A stretch of DNA of 64,000 nt from Exophiala sp. HKRS030 (taxonomy: Eukaryota > Ascomycota > Eurotiomycetes > Chaetothyriales > Herpotrichiellaceae). The position numbers were made by a program, and so were the translations under genes. The notes below the pieces were generated by a model, which was not told the DNA's origin, ran no database searches, and was given only the letters and a program-made list of their open reading frames with translations. Positions 21,518 to 32,159 of this stretch are shown here, piece after piece (positions within the stretch are counted from its first letter, which is position 1; each line of letters begins with the position of its first letter). The DNA lies in the NCBI GenBank assembly GCA_023897205.1, contig JAHWDD010000001.1, positions 1,736,001 to 1,800,000 of the forward strand. The letters are read 5' to 3'.

Positions 21518-23232
21518 TCAGAAGGTATCACCATGATGAGTCTCCCGTCCCGTCACAAATCTCTCTGCTGTCCAATGCCTAATAGCCTCTCCCTTGACAT
21601 ATATGGCGAGCATAAAGAGGTGAGCCACGAAAAGCAAAACACCTAGGACTACAAAAGGTACCGTGAGACCACCCGCATTCCACGGAACAACTGCGTAGCT
21701 GATTCCAAAAGTCGCGATGTTCTTGAATCCGTTGAAGACCACCATGACCGTGTCAAGGCGAGCCTCGTAAACGTCCAGGAGATATGCAAACAGGATTGCG
21801 GCGGCGGAGGTGAAAGAGAACAGTACTGGAGTCTCAGTCAATATCGATCACACATGGTAAAGCCCCCCCAAGCTCTCGATCCATACCTGCAAAAGACCCG
21901 ATCACGGGCACAATCCAGTGACATTGATTTTGGGTGCAGACGCCAAACAAGATGGTCCCAGCAACTCCAACGGGGCCCGTAAAGACATACATTGGAAGTC
22001 GGCTTTCCGGCTTAGGTTTCGAATGGTGCTTTCTGGTCAGCCTGTTGAATCGCCAATCTGCGAGGATGCCGCAGACAATGATGGCGAGCCAAGTACCAAT
22101 CAGTGGGCCGACGAAGGTAAGGCCGGAATGGCCCAGGTTGAATTGGTACAATGCCAGGAATGTATAGGACTGTGTTGTCTGAACCCCAAGGTCAGCGTCC
22201 TGATGTCAGTTTCAACGGACTCGGACTGACCATCAGGTAATTGGCCACCATCAGGCAGATTGAAAAGAAAATGGTGCTCATGATCACGATAGGATGCAGA
22301 AAGTATGGGAACATGACCACGAAAGCCGCACGGAAGCTAAGAAAAGAGAGATTGTCAATTAAATCGGTGGAAGCCAACCAAACAAAGATTCACCACACCT
22401 GTGGACTTTGGGCTTGCCACCTCCACTGACGGCCCAGAAGCGGAAGTTGTCCTTCCACGATCGGGCGCGGATTTCCATACCAGGACACCTTGTGTATTGT
22501 GTTTCAGGCACGAGCAGGAATATCAGCGCAGCGACTCCAAAAGTGATGATCGCAACGATCCATTGGGTCCATCGCCAGCCGAGAGAGCTTGTCTCGCCGT
22601 CAGCGGTCTCCGGGGGGAGACGAGGTGTGTGTGGGCACTTACGTATCCTGGACTATGAACGATCCGAACAACGGACCCGCCGCGTACCCTGTGGCCTGAA
22701 CGATATTGATCCAGGCGATGCCTTTTGCACGGTCTTTGATATAGAAAACGTCACCGATCATCTGGGGAGCCAGTGTCTCGGGTGAGGCGAAGAAGCCAGA
22801 CGCGAGTGTCCTGGCCGCGACGAGGCTCCCAAACGTCGTGGCTTTGGCGCCCCAGACGCTCATGCAGGCCGCCGCGACCGCGGTCAGAACGAAGACGAGC
22901 CGACTCCCACGTCTGTTGGCGAGAGGCACCCAGCAGAAGGACGCAACTCCGTAGGCCAGGAGGGGGCCGCCGATGAGGTACGTCGACGACGAGAAGGAGG
23001 AGTCGAGATCCACGGGCACGATCTGGAGGGCCGGACCAATGATGATCATGTTGAAGGTCCCGACAAAGACCCAGAGCCCGATGATAATGAGAATGGTGAA
23101 TTTTCGTGCAGTCGTCCATCCGAGTGGGTCGTGGGGGTCTGCCTCGGTCTCGCCTACGGCGATCTCCTCCTTGTGCTGCACATCATCCAAGTAAGGCTCC
23201 ACCTTCGGCTCATGCTCTGCTATCTTGGACAT
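21518..23232 (-). CDS. MFS transporter
   Basis: Five exons, 23232-22643, 22587-22399, 22336-22231, 22178-21887 and 21825-21518, encode about 494 residues. All four introns are short (52-62 nt) and keep frame. The N-terminal cytosolic tail ends in DPLGW just before the first membrane helix, typical of fungal DHA1-like MFS carriers. About 12 hydrophobic segments are present, with a loop-2/3 motif-A-like region (PLANRRGSR). No substrate can be assigned. Its position between a P450 and a cupin suggests uptake or export of the compound handled by this gene group. ATG 23232 was preferred over a longer reading frame because it matches the usual tail length. Confidence 0.9.
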
Positions 23233-23622
23233 TGTGAAGCAAAATGAAACGACTATGACGGGGCAAAAAAAGGAGATTCTCTTGCTGGTCGAATGTTTAT
23301 TGTTTCTTATCTGAGCACTTCCAAAGTTGCCAATGCCTCGCATTAAATGTATAGCCTAGGGGTTAACGAGGGTAGAAGCATGGAATTCTCAGCCTCGTAT
23401 TCTCGGACCGCATGCTCCGAGCCGGCAGGTTACCCCATCACGAAGAGAAAGGGAACGACGTACGGAGATATGAGGAATACGCGAAGATGCCCGAGGTGTC
23501 CTCACCTCGCGGAGAGGTTGAGGTGTGTTGAATGTTGACAGTTCACGTCGTCGAGCTCAAGATCATGCCGGGGACTCGGGGACACGGGGAAGTTGAGATG
23601 CTGACTCTTTCATCATCCTTGA
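23233..23622. promoter_or_regulatory. MFS promoter region with palindrome
   Basis: Both neighbours run leftward, so this is the MFS promoter and the cupin 3' flank. It contains the palindrome CGAGGTG-TCCT-CACCTCG (23492-23509), about 260 bp upstream of the MFS start, and TCGGACC..TCCGAGCC near 23403-23423. No coding sequence seen. Confidence 0.45.
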
Positions 23623-24177
23623 TCACTGCTGCGATGTAGAGTCGGACATGGATGGCAACCCCGTCTCTTCTAGAGTCCGACCGCCGACCGTGATCCCCTC
23701 TGCGGGTAACGCCATCGCGGCGATTCGTGCCCAAGACGTCGGACTCGGGTTCCTCCATGCATGGTTGATTGCTCTCTGGACAACCATATCGCCGGGCCCG
23801 AGAAGTCGCGTTTCGCCGGAGTCCAGGACCAATTCGAGCTGTCCTTGGATGACAAAGTTGTAATTGACGCTCAGGGTTCGATGCATGGTGCCAACATGTC
23901 CGGGCGGAAAGTCAACAATCCTTGCCACAGAGCCACCAGCAACCACAATGCCAGGAGGTCTCTGGACAAGTGTCTCGTACGCCCGCATGTCGTGATCTTC
24001 GGATAAGATGACCGGGAATTCGGTGGTTGCATAGCACAACGAGATTGTCATTCCGTCTGAGAGGCTACTCTGGGGGGCTTCTTCCTCGACGTCGGACGAG
24101 AAGACGGCAAGCCCTTCCCCGTTATGGGTGGTGATGTATCGCTTAGGCACAGCCAGAACCTCTCTTTGAGTCGACAT
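23623..24177 (-). CDS. cupin-domain protein
   Basis: Single exon, 184 residues from ATG 24177. The C-terminal half is a cupin beta-barrel: MHRTLSVNYNF (His99) forms motif 1 and GETRLLGPGD to INHAW (His139) forms motif 2. The Asp/Glu often used as further metal ligands is replaced by Asn/Gln, so metal binding is uncertain. Small proteins with this MHRT..NHAWRN pattern are common in fungal accessory gene clusters, usually without a proven reaction (isomerase, dehydratase or ring-cleaving roles are all possible). It is divergent from a medium-chain dehydrogenase across a 383-bp promoter. Confidence 0.88.
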   Translation of the reverse strand: MSTQREVLAVPKRYITTHNGEGLAVFSSDVEEEAPQSSLSDGMTISLCYATTEFPVILSEDHDMRAYETLVQRPPGIVVAGGSVARIVDFPPGHVGTMHRTLSVNYNFVIQGQLELVLDSGETRLLGPGDMVVQRAINHAWRNPSPTSWARIAAMALPAEGITVGGRTLEETGLPSMSDSTSQQ

Positions 24178-24560
24178 GTCGTGTTCTCGTGTTGTCAATG
24201 TTTTTCCCGACTCGAAACTGAGGGTAGTGAAAGAACGTCGTCAAGACCAATACACGGTTGTGGTTCTTCTATCGAAGAATCGGACCGAGAGGCTCCACAA
24301 AGCAGGTCGCCTTGGACGGTGATTGGAGTTTTACATCTGCAGCACAGCTAGGGGCAATGCCCACTTTCTTTCTCCTATAGGATAGTGGTAGATCGGAGAA
24401 TCAAAGTATGTACCCGATATCCGAGCAGTTCGGCGAGGTCAGAGATGGTTCAGGAGATTTCATCACCAATATGAAACTGACATAGGCGCCTCTCACTTGG
24501 AATGGACGTTGGTAAGGAGCAGACTCAACTGTTAACGTTGTTTTCATCCGAATTCACAAG
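24178..24560. promoter_or_regulatory. divergent promoter, cupin/dehydrogenase
   Basis: This 383-bp stretch between divergent start codons contains a CCG-N7-CGG element (listed separately). No coding sequence seen. Confidence 0.55.
24421..24433. promoter_or_regulatory. CCG-N7-CGG element
   Basis: CCGAGCAGTTCGG is an inverted CGG-type half-site pair with a 7-bp spacer, the general form bound by Zn2Cys6 dimers. It lies 128 bp upstream of the dehydrogenase ATG and 244 bp upstream of the cupin ATG. The same spacing occurs twice in the P450/regulator promoter. Confidence 0.4.
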
Positions 24561-25664
24561 ATGCCCACATGGGACAACAAGCCAAACGGGGTGATGAAAG
24601 CCGCCGTTCTGACAAACCCTGGTTACGATGCGCCTCCCAAGTGCTTCACATATCAACATGACTATCCGCGCCCATCCCTTCCTTCTCCCGAGTGGGTGTT
24701 GTGCCGGGTGCATGCAGCAGGGCTCAACCGAGCAGAACTCCGAGGAAGGACGGGAGCGGCGCCTTTCATTGCCGAGTTCATCATATTCCAGAAGGAATAC
24801 CATGAGGACCCCCCAAAGATCCTTGGAGAGGATTTCGTGGGTGAGGTCGAAGAAGCGGGAGCGCGGTCGGGATTTCAGCAGGGCGACAAAGTGACCGGTT
24901 TTGTCTATGGCGGGGGCAAAGCATACGATGGCGCCTACGCAGAGTTCGTCCTGTGTCACAGACGCCGTCTGTATCGCCTCCCACAGACCAGCTTGGCCTG
25001 GAATGTTCTCGCGGCGATACCGATGAGCATGTACACAGCATGGGGCGCATTGATGCTCGCTGGGCGACTCCGCGAACGACCACCCAGGTCAATTGTTCTC
25101 ATCCATGGAGCCACGTCGAGCGTGGGAATCTGGGCCCTCCTGATCGCCAAGGATGCTGGCTCTGTTGTCATTGCCACGACGAGGAATTCCGACAAGGTGC
25201 AAAGACTGAAGGAAGCGGGTGCTGATCATGTCATCCTGGACAAAGACATCGAAGAGGAGGTCGCGAAGCTCTATCCTGTCGGAGTGGATGTTGTCATAGA
25301 GCTGGTTGGTCCCGACCGTGTCATGGGCTGCGTCAGCTTGTGTGCCCGGTATGGAACCACGGTCTTGGTCGGTCCTCTAAACAAACACTGGGGCGCTGGG
25401 CAGTTTGAACCTTTCTCGATACCGCCAACACGCAACGTCAGTTTCTTCACCATGACAAACAGCGGCCCAGGTTCTGAAGACGCCGATGTTGACCACGAAA
25501 CGATCGACAAGCTCTTGGAGGATGTGATCCGGAAGGTCGAGAACGGGACTTATCCACAAGACATCTTCCTTCACAAGACCTTCGAGCTGGCAGACATAGG
25601 TCATGGACATGAGTACATGGAAGAGAACAGAGCTGTCGGGAAGGTGGTGGTGACCGTACCGTGA
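24561..25664 (+). CDS. zinc-independent medium-chain dehydrogenase (quinone oxidoreductase-like)
   Basis: Single exon, 367 residues from ATG 24561. The GroES-like N-terminal domain (about 10-130) includes the ILGEDFVGEV stretch. The Rossmann domain starts at LIHGATSSVG (motif 183-189). The catalytic-zinc cysteine and the four-cysteine structural-zinc lobe of alcohol dehydrogenases are absent, so it should be an NADPH-dependent quinone or enone reductase of the MDR superfamily. It is divergent from the cupin gene, suggesting joint control. The substrate is not evident. Confidence 0.92.
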   Translation: MPTWDNKPNGVMKAAVLTNPGYDAPPKCFTYQHDYPRPSLPSPEWVLCRVHAAGLNRAELRGRTGAAPFIAEFIIFQKEYHEDPPKILGEDFVGEVEEAGARSGFQQGDKVTGFVYGGGKAYDGAYAEFVLCHRRRLYRLPQTSLAWNVLAAIPMSMYTAWGALMLAGRLRERPPRSIVLIHGATSSVGIWALLIAKDAGSVVIATTRNSDKVQRLKEAGADHVILDKDIEEEVAKLYPVGVDVVIELVGPDRVMGCVSLCARYGTTVLVGPLNKHWGAGQFEPFSIPPTRNVSFFTMTNSGPGSEDADVDHETIDKLLEDVIRKVENGTYPQDIFLHKTFELADIGHGHEYMEENRAVGKVVVTVP

Positions 25665-26082
25665 ATGTTGTATCTGTAGTCAAAGGCCTAGCTGATATAA
25701 TCATATCTTGAATGAAGAGCAGTGGCATTGACAATGTGAGACGTCTCCAGATCATAATATTATTAGCTATTTATAGACAATGTAACACGGATCAGAGGGA
25801 CAGACGATCTGCTGCACATAGATACCTGTCAATTAAGCAAACATGGGAGACCCTTGACGACCCCACGATCGCATGACTAGTACTCACTATCAACTAATCG
25901 AAGCAGTCCAGATATTGTTCTGGCTTAGAATATGAGGTCAGCATCGCAGAAAGGGAGAGTCCCTTAAAAAAAATGTTTCCAGAAGAGAATACTGGTTCTG
26001 TTCAAGTGGGAGGGATGTACGTTTGGGATTGTCTCGAACTTGTTGGCTTTACTGACGCTGGAATCAGTGGAGTACGATGAGC
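25665..26082. other. convergent 3' flank
   Basis: No gene seen. This A+T-rich stretch lies between the dehydrogenase stop and the convergent P450 stop. Confidence 0.5.
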
Positions 26083-27823
26083 CTATTCCTTTGCGCCAGG
26101 ACTCCGAGGAATCAATTTGACGTTCAGGGGCCCTTTCTGCCAGAAATTGAAGATGAGTTGATCTGTCCAATTTTCGCTGTCACTTTGCAACTCCAGATCA
26201 AAATTCCACAGCGTTCGACATAGGATCAAACGCATTTCCGCATAAGCCAAACTATGAATCCGAATATTTCCAGGTTAGCGTGAAACAAGGAGAAGAAGAC
26301 CTGACAAGTTGAGGGGGTGGGAAGTTGGAAGGCTCACTTTTTCCCTAGGCAGTTTCGCGGGCCAACGTGAAAGGGTTGCAACACTTCTTTGTTATCTGAA
26401 GCGAAGTCTGGATCTCCCAGCCAGCGATCAGGCCGAAACTCATCTGCAAGATGGAAATTCCTTTCAGAATGATAAGTAGGCCAATGGACAACCGCCACCG
26501 TTGTCTAAGCTGGTATTAACACAGTTTCAGGGTTTTGGGACTGGCAAATTGCTCACCTGCTCTGGAATGAAATATCCTTCAATGTAATGTCCACCCTTTG
26601 GCACATCGCGGCCCAGAGCGGACGGTACTGGCGGATACAACCGCAATCCCTCGTCTAGGCAGGCCAGGAGATACTTGAGTTGCCCAACGCTGACGAGGTT
26701 GATGTCGTCTTCCTTTTCGAAGGTTGAGCGGATTTCTGTTGTCAATAGTTGAAGGCACTCGGGGTTTTTCAACAGATAGTACGTGGTACCGGTCAAGAGG
26801 GATGCCGTGGTCTCACTACCAGCAACGATGAGAATGTTTGAATTCTCTCCAATCTCATCAGGCGTCATTCCCCTGCCGTCCTCGCCATTGTGCCGCAAGA
26901 TATATGACATGAAGTCCTCGCGATATTTGAAACCGCCCATGGCACGTTGGCGAGCCTTGGAGAAACTGAGAGAGAAGTGCTCGATTTGTGCTTGGGTCAA
27001 TTTGCTGGGCAGTAGATATTTGGTGGCAGGCATGAGCCAGGGGAATCGCTTTCGTGCTTGATTGAATGCTGATAGTTTGAATCCGCCGAAAATCATGGCG
27101 ACCCATGGGTGGTAGCCCTCACTTTCAAGGCAACCAAACGGTTCTCCGAAAGCCAAGTCGCCAATCAAATCGAAGGTCGTAAAATTGTACCATTTGTTCA
27201 TGTCAACCACGGGGTTAGAAGATGTTGCGTGTGCTTGCAGTCGGCGGATCAGTAGAGAGACATAGCTTTGCATGATGCCTTCTTGTCCACGCAGTGCTTT
27301 TTCGGAGAACGCATGAGAAATCAAGCGCCGCACGCGAGAATGATCGGCATCGTCGGCGACCAGAATGCTTGCTGTGTCGGTCTTGCCCTCGCGGTAAAGT
27401 CTGCGATCCTTTGGAAAGTTGGGATCGTTCCACTTTTTGTGGCCGTAGATCTCTTTCCAAGCGTCGACTGTTGTGAAGGAGACATCGTTGGGTGCATATC
27501 GGACAACGGGGCCGTATTGATCATGAAAACGCTTTATGTCGAACCAGATGGTGCCTTTACAGAGTCCAACCGAATAAGGAATGTTTGATGCCGCGTACAG
27601 CTTCGGTCCAGGCACTTTAGCAAGTGGATGAAGATAGAGATTGTAAATCACGAGGTAGATCCGATATAGGGCAAGCTATGCCACATGTTAGCATTGTTAC
27701 TGACGTGGTTCCGCGTTCTTAAGAGGATTGTGGTGCAATTTATGAACTTACTGCGCCAGCTAAGAACCCCGTCAACAGAGAAAAGCCATGGAGACCATTG
27801 ATAAGGTGAACTTCCCGAAGCAT
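26083..27823 (-). CDS. cytochrome P450 (CYP65/isotrichodermin hydroxylase-like)
   Basis: Four exons, 27823-27752, 27675-26557, 26504-26338 and 26251-26083, give about 508 residues. Exon 1 starts the N-terminal hydrophobic anchor, and the YNLYLHPLAKVPGP hinge follows in exon 2. The I-helix AGSETT is near 309-314, the K-helix has DEGLR, the meander has FRPDRW, and the heme loop is FHVGPRNCLG with Cys449. The overall pattern is that of the large fungal clan containing trichothecene C-15 hydroxylase and benzoate hydroxylase relatives. It should be an ER-bound monooxygenase. It is divergent from the C6 regulator gene across an 841-bp promoter with two CCG-N7-CGG elements, so it may be under that factor's control. 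Confidence 0.92.
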
Positions 27824-28042
27824 AGCTTGCCTGAATGTCTGTTACGGAGGGAGTTCTGAGAAATATTTTTGAGCCGCTGGATAGTTCCTAAATTGATCGA
27901 GATTTGGGGGCCCTAGACCTCGAAGTTGTGTGAATATCAAGAATGAAGCCTCAAGTCATCCAAGCGTGGCGCTTTTTCAACCAGCCATAGTCTTCCAAAT
28001 GATGCAGTTTTATCGCCTGACGTGGAGAGGTGCACAACGTCG

Positions 28043-28055
28043 CCGACCAGCTCGG
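28043..28055. promoter_or_regulatory. CCG-N7-CGG element
   Basis: CCGACCAGCTCGG, 220 bp upstream of the P450 ATG. It is the first of a pair with the element at 28073; the starts are 30 bp apart, about three helical turns, so both would face the same side of the DNA. Confidence 0.4.
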
Positions 28056-28072
28056 ACATGCATTTCGAGCTG

Positions 28073-28085
28073 CCGGGCAATCCGG
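28073..28085. promoter_or_regulatory. CCG-N7-CGG element
   Basis: CCGGGCAATCCGG has the same half-sites and spacer length as 28043-28055 and 24421-24433. The spacer sequences differ, so the likeness is not due to a simple duplication. Confidence 0.4.
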
Positions 28086-28664
28086 TCCGAATATCTTGTG
28101 GCCAAAACATATGGAAATCCCGGTTGGGGGTTGACTTGGATCTCGGTGGTTTCGGTCCGGAGAGTTCACTCCGTTACAAAGGATGCCGGTTTCCCAATGT
28201 GTTGCAGGTAGATCGATGCTAGACTATCTCAGCAAGCTATGCCTTTGGCTAGTGACACACGGGTCAGATAACTCCCCAACTTCAGAGCCGTTTTTAGTCC
28301 TTAGGGGTTAGGAGGTTCACTAGACGGCGTATGAGCCCCACCCAGCTGTGCAGTATTTGTTACGCGAATGCTCAAGATCTTCTAGGCGTCTCAACTACAC
28401 GGAATCGTAGAAATGCACTCTTGACGCCTTCGATTTACCCCGCAAATCCAAGTTCCCCTCCTGTGGGTCATTGGGAAGAGACTACCGGGGGGTCAACGAC
28501 AATTCCTGAAATGCAATAAACGTCGGTGTTGTGGTTGAGTTCGGGCCTCGTTGCCTCATTCCCAGGCCGGAACGTCTCTCTGAGGGTGATAGTATACTCA
28601 ACGTCTCGCCCAAAGCTGTGACTTCTCCCAACCTACAGCTTGCTTCAGTTGCACTCGTCACTCC

Positions 28665-31462
28665 ATGATGTCCTCGCAGCAACGATCCAAGGAGGCAGAT
28701 AGCGCAAACGGTGTCAAACGCAAACGTTGGCTTGCGTGCGACTACTGTAGGGAGAAAAAAGTTCGCTGTAAGTTTTTCTCCTCCACAACGAGCGAACCAC
28801 GCTTCTGATGTTTTGTAGGCGATGGAGCCAATCCATGCTCATACTGCGTCAAGCACGGCCAATACTGCAGGACCTCGCCCCGGCGAAGGGTAAAGGATAA
28901 GTCTTTAGATTCAGAGATGATGGCTCAGAGGCTGGCTAGGCTTGAGGCGATTCTGCAGTCCTCGGCACATTCCTCACCAGAAGGATCGAATGGGCAGATG
29001 CCCCCGATGACCACAATAACGAATCAACCTCGAAGAGAAAGTAGCTTCTCTTCGTCCATTGTGCAACCGCATGTGCCAACGAACTTGAGTAGCCGAGATG
29101 AGCTTCACCAAGCATACAGCTCGGCTGGAACTGTGGACTTTTCGGCCGGTCAGGAGAATGGCGACCATTCCGCCCAAAGCCAAGGTCAGGATGTTCTGCT
29201 CGAATAACTATTGACCCCAAATGATGCGAGGCTGGCCTGACAATTAGACAGAGACACTGCCAGCTCATCCTCCTATCAGGCCTGGCGACAACAGTTCAGA
29301 CGCCTGCAAACAATCTGTTCTTCCATCATTTGTCGATGACATACCAGGAAGCTTCAGTGATCATGGTGACGAAGAGCAAGAAGGGAGCAGCGTTTACTCC
29401 GCAGAGACAGTAAGATACATGCCATCCGCACCTTGAGCCGCATATGCCGGTACTCATTTGTGTCTCCGTAGTATTTGGAATACCAAGGTAGATCCATGCT
29501 TAGCCGGAAGCTGGATGGTCAGGTATTAACAGGAACAAGGTCCACGATCATTCCTATCCATATGTTCTCAGCCTGGTATGCATTGGGTGGCAGAAAGAGT
29601 CAAAAGCTTAGGCTTTCAGAAATCCGCCACACGATTTACTAGGGACATGACACGCCGGCTGAAACTCACAAAGAAGCTCTCAACCCAACGTGCTCCGGAT
29701 CCTGATGAGGAGATGGCCTTCAAGTACGCCAGAGGTAACCGGTTCATGGGTGCCCCTTTTATTTCTCCACTGATTAGGTATGGAAGCATTCTTCGATAGT
29801 GGCTATGAGGCTACATTTGGCATTGTCCAGCGACCCTGGTTTGAAGCACGCCTACGTATGCACTTCACCAGTCTCAAGCACGACGATGATGATGCATCCT
29901 GGTACGCGCTCCGCAATATCATCTTCGCCTCGGGCTGCCGGTTGCTTATGTCAGTGAGTTCAACTTTGGTGGAGAGCTCCAGGGCATCTTGGCCATATTT
30001 CGAAAACGCCCTCGCAGTTCATACGGAGCTGTTGTTTTTGCCGTCTTCTATCGTAGGTGTACAGGCACTCGTTCTTATGGTAAGTCTTTCTTGATCTTCC
30101 TTTCCGGTTCGTTTGAAGCTGACATCGAGCCAGGCTTACTACACCGAGGGCGTGGGTAGTCCTCTTCTCCAGTTCATGCTTTGTGCGGACGCGCTACGTC
30201 TTGCTTGTGCCAAAGGCCTACACAGACAGCCCGCCCGGTCTTGGAACCTGCCCGAGCACGAGGTGAACCACCGCAGTTGGATCTTCTGGTCTATATACTG
30301 CCTGGACAAGCACATCTCCAGCCGTTCTGGGCGGCCATCGGTATGTCTAATCAATATGTTATACACATCTTTTCTCACCAGCTGGGCCAGATCATAGATG
30401 ACGAAGAGATCAACTGTCAGATACCAACATCGGGTGCATCATACTGCCTCATGAATTTCCCTGCCCGCTTGGTTCTAGTAGATCTTCATCAACTCTGCTC
30501 CTTTGTAGGCAAGTCACTTTCCAGTGCCCGAGCTTTTCGCCGGAATCCCACGGAACTGCTCCAGATGGTCACCTTCCTCGATGAAAAGGCGAGGGTACAC
30601 GGTGAGGCCGTGGAGCGTGTCCTGTCCATGAAGAGCGCTTTAGACCCCTCATCTCTACCAGCGGATCTTAGCCTCAAAGTGGCCCTGGCTCTTCACTTTA
30701 CCTACTATGGCCTTTTATTCGACATCCACACGACTTTGACTTATCCATGGTCTCGAGGCATCATCAGCTTACGCCAGCATCCGTCATTTCGTGATCAGGT
30801 CGAAAGGTCTTATTCCATAGTGGCGAAGACATCGAGAGATGTTATTCTAGCCAGCCGGCACATTCCATTGGATGCTGCTTGTCCCTTTCTGTGAGTATAG
30901 GAAAATCCTAGCAACGCTGGATCAACACTGAATCATTGCCAGCCTTGCGTACTACATTCCAATCTATGCCCTCATTAATCTATTCATCCACATTCTGCAG
31001 GCGCCGAACCATCCCTCTGCAGAGTCTGACCTTCTTTTGATGGAGCTGGGTGCCAGTCACTTTATTCGCCTTGAGTTGGCGACTGAATCCCAGATATCGA
31101 CACCATTCGTGAGGGATCTTTCCCAGATGGCCCGGAGTGTTGTTGAACGCGCAAAGAGCGCCGGCGGATCACAATCCGCCTACGACCTTTCCGACCTCCA
31201 GCAGGCTGTAGTCCCCGGGATTCCCGGACCAGATCCAGGAAACACAGCCCTCAAGCAAACCGAATTTCTGTACGAAGACGGTCTTAATGAGGTTTGTGAG
31301 CCCAAGCATGATTCTGGTAATTCCAGGCCCGTCAGCTCTTTCTAATATCCTCGCTAGTGGTTTGACATGTCCTTCGATCCGGGAATGGAAATGTGGAGCA
31401 CTTTGCTCCCGATCGTCGAGCAATCGCCAACGGACATGATGCTACCAACAACAATGCAATGA
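28665..31462 (+). CDS. Zn2Cys6 fungal-specific transcription factor, 10 exons
   Basis: Exons 28665-28767, 28819-29184, 29252-29409, 29472-29522, 29572-29734, 29778-30079, 30134-30340, 30382-30890, 30943-31291 and 31358-31462 encode about 770 residues. The zinc cluster has cysteines at 25, 28, 35, 41, 44 and 51 (C-x2-C-x6-C-x5-C-x2-C-x6-C) and is split by intron 1. A linker, then the fungal_trans domain follows (about residues 270-560), with FASGCR, LDKHISSRSGRPS and IDDEEINCQIP motifs. Frame is kept throughout. Introns of 41 and 43 nt are near the lower limit for splicing. It is the likely pathway regulator of the 18.8-35.6 kb gene group because of its position and the paired CGG sites in its own promoter. 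Confidence 0.88.
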
Positions 31463-32159
31463 AAGGAGTCCAGTAGCGAGCTACGAAGCTAATCCGGAAG
31501 CTAATCCGGGATAGATATCACGAAGTATGAACGGCAGCTGCAGAAACAGGTTGAAGGACTCGCAAGCACCGGTAGGGGTGAAGAGCCATTGTAATTAAGC
31601 ACATAGTATTTTCTGCAATGGCGGCTATGAACGTAGGACCTTGTTAGTCCGCAGTGAATGGCAGTGTACAATAGATAAAGGCATTCTACCTCCCAGTCCG
31701 GAGAGTACGTCGTAGTCGGTCGTCACTCTCGCGCGAAATGGGCCGGAGTTTCGGTCCGAGGGGTGCGGAATGAAACAGACTGCAGTTCTATTTTCTCGGT
31801 ATTCTCTGACATCGTGAAACGGGTGCCAGGATCAGTACCTCCGGCCACGCAATGTAGATGTCTATGAGACAATGATGGCAACTGTGATCACCTGTCACTT
31901 CAAGCTTGGATTGGTCCCTTTCGCCGACACTACACGCCGCTCAAGCACTACGGGGGCCGATGCACTAATTCAGAAGCCTGCAATGCCTGTCGAGGGCTCT
32001 ACTAGCGATGCCAAAAGCACCGTTGTCGTCAACATGTCTGTGTTATATACCGGAAACGGTTGAGCCAAAACCGAACCCACGAAGGGTACTTTTATGGACG
32101 ATACTTAAACGTCCTTATTTTTCCATCGCCTCGAGACCCTGACAAAGCCTCATTGCTTG
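31463..32159. promoter_or_regulatory. intergenic, flavin monooxygenase promoter
   Basis: No gene seen. A perfect 12-bp tandem duplication, GAAGCTAATCCG, occupies 31485-31508 in the regulator's 3' flank. Nearer the monooxygenase are TATATA (32044-32049) and CCG-N4-CGG (32050-32059). Confidence 0.5.
32044..32059 (+). promoter_or_regulatory. TATA-like element next to a CCG-N4-CGG pair
   Basis: TATATACCGGAAACGG lies about 100-115 bp upstream of the flavin monooxygenase ATG. CCGGAAACGG has the everted CCG-N4-CGG form known for Leu3-type Zn2Cys6 binding. Confidence 0.35.

Larger units (their letters stand above)
27824..28664. promoter_or_regulatory. divergent promoter, P450/C6 regulator
   Basis: An 841-bp region between divergent starts. 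Two CCG-N7-CGG elements sit 30 bp apart at 28043-28085, with further CGG words to 28160. Short reading frames here lack motifs and are not considered genes. Confidence 0.55.

Noticed and set aside
23403..23423. TCGGA..TCCGA pair as another CCG-N7-CGG site
   Set aside because: The half-sites point the opposite way and the spacing differs, so it was not counted with the three matching elements.
24178..24198. Seven extra residues at the cupin N-terminus
   Set aside because: The longer form would begin with TTG; the first ATG is at 24177.
31750..31761. CCGGAGTTTCGG near the flavin monooxygenase promoter
   Set aside because: The spacer is 6 bp, not 7, so it does not belong to the shared element class.
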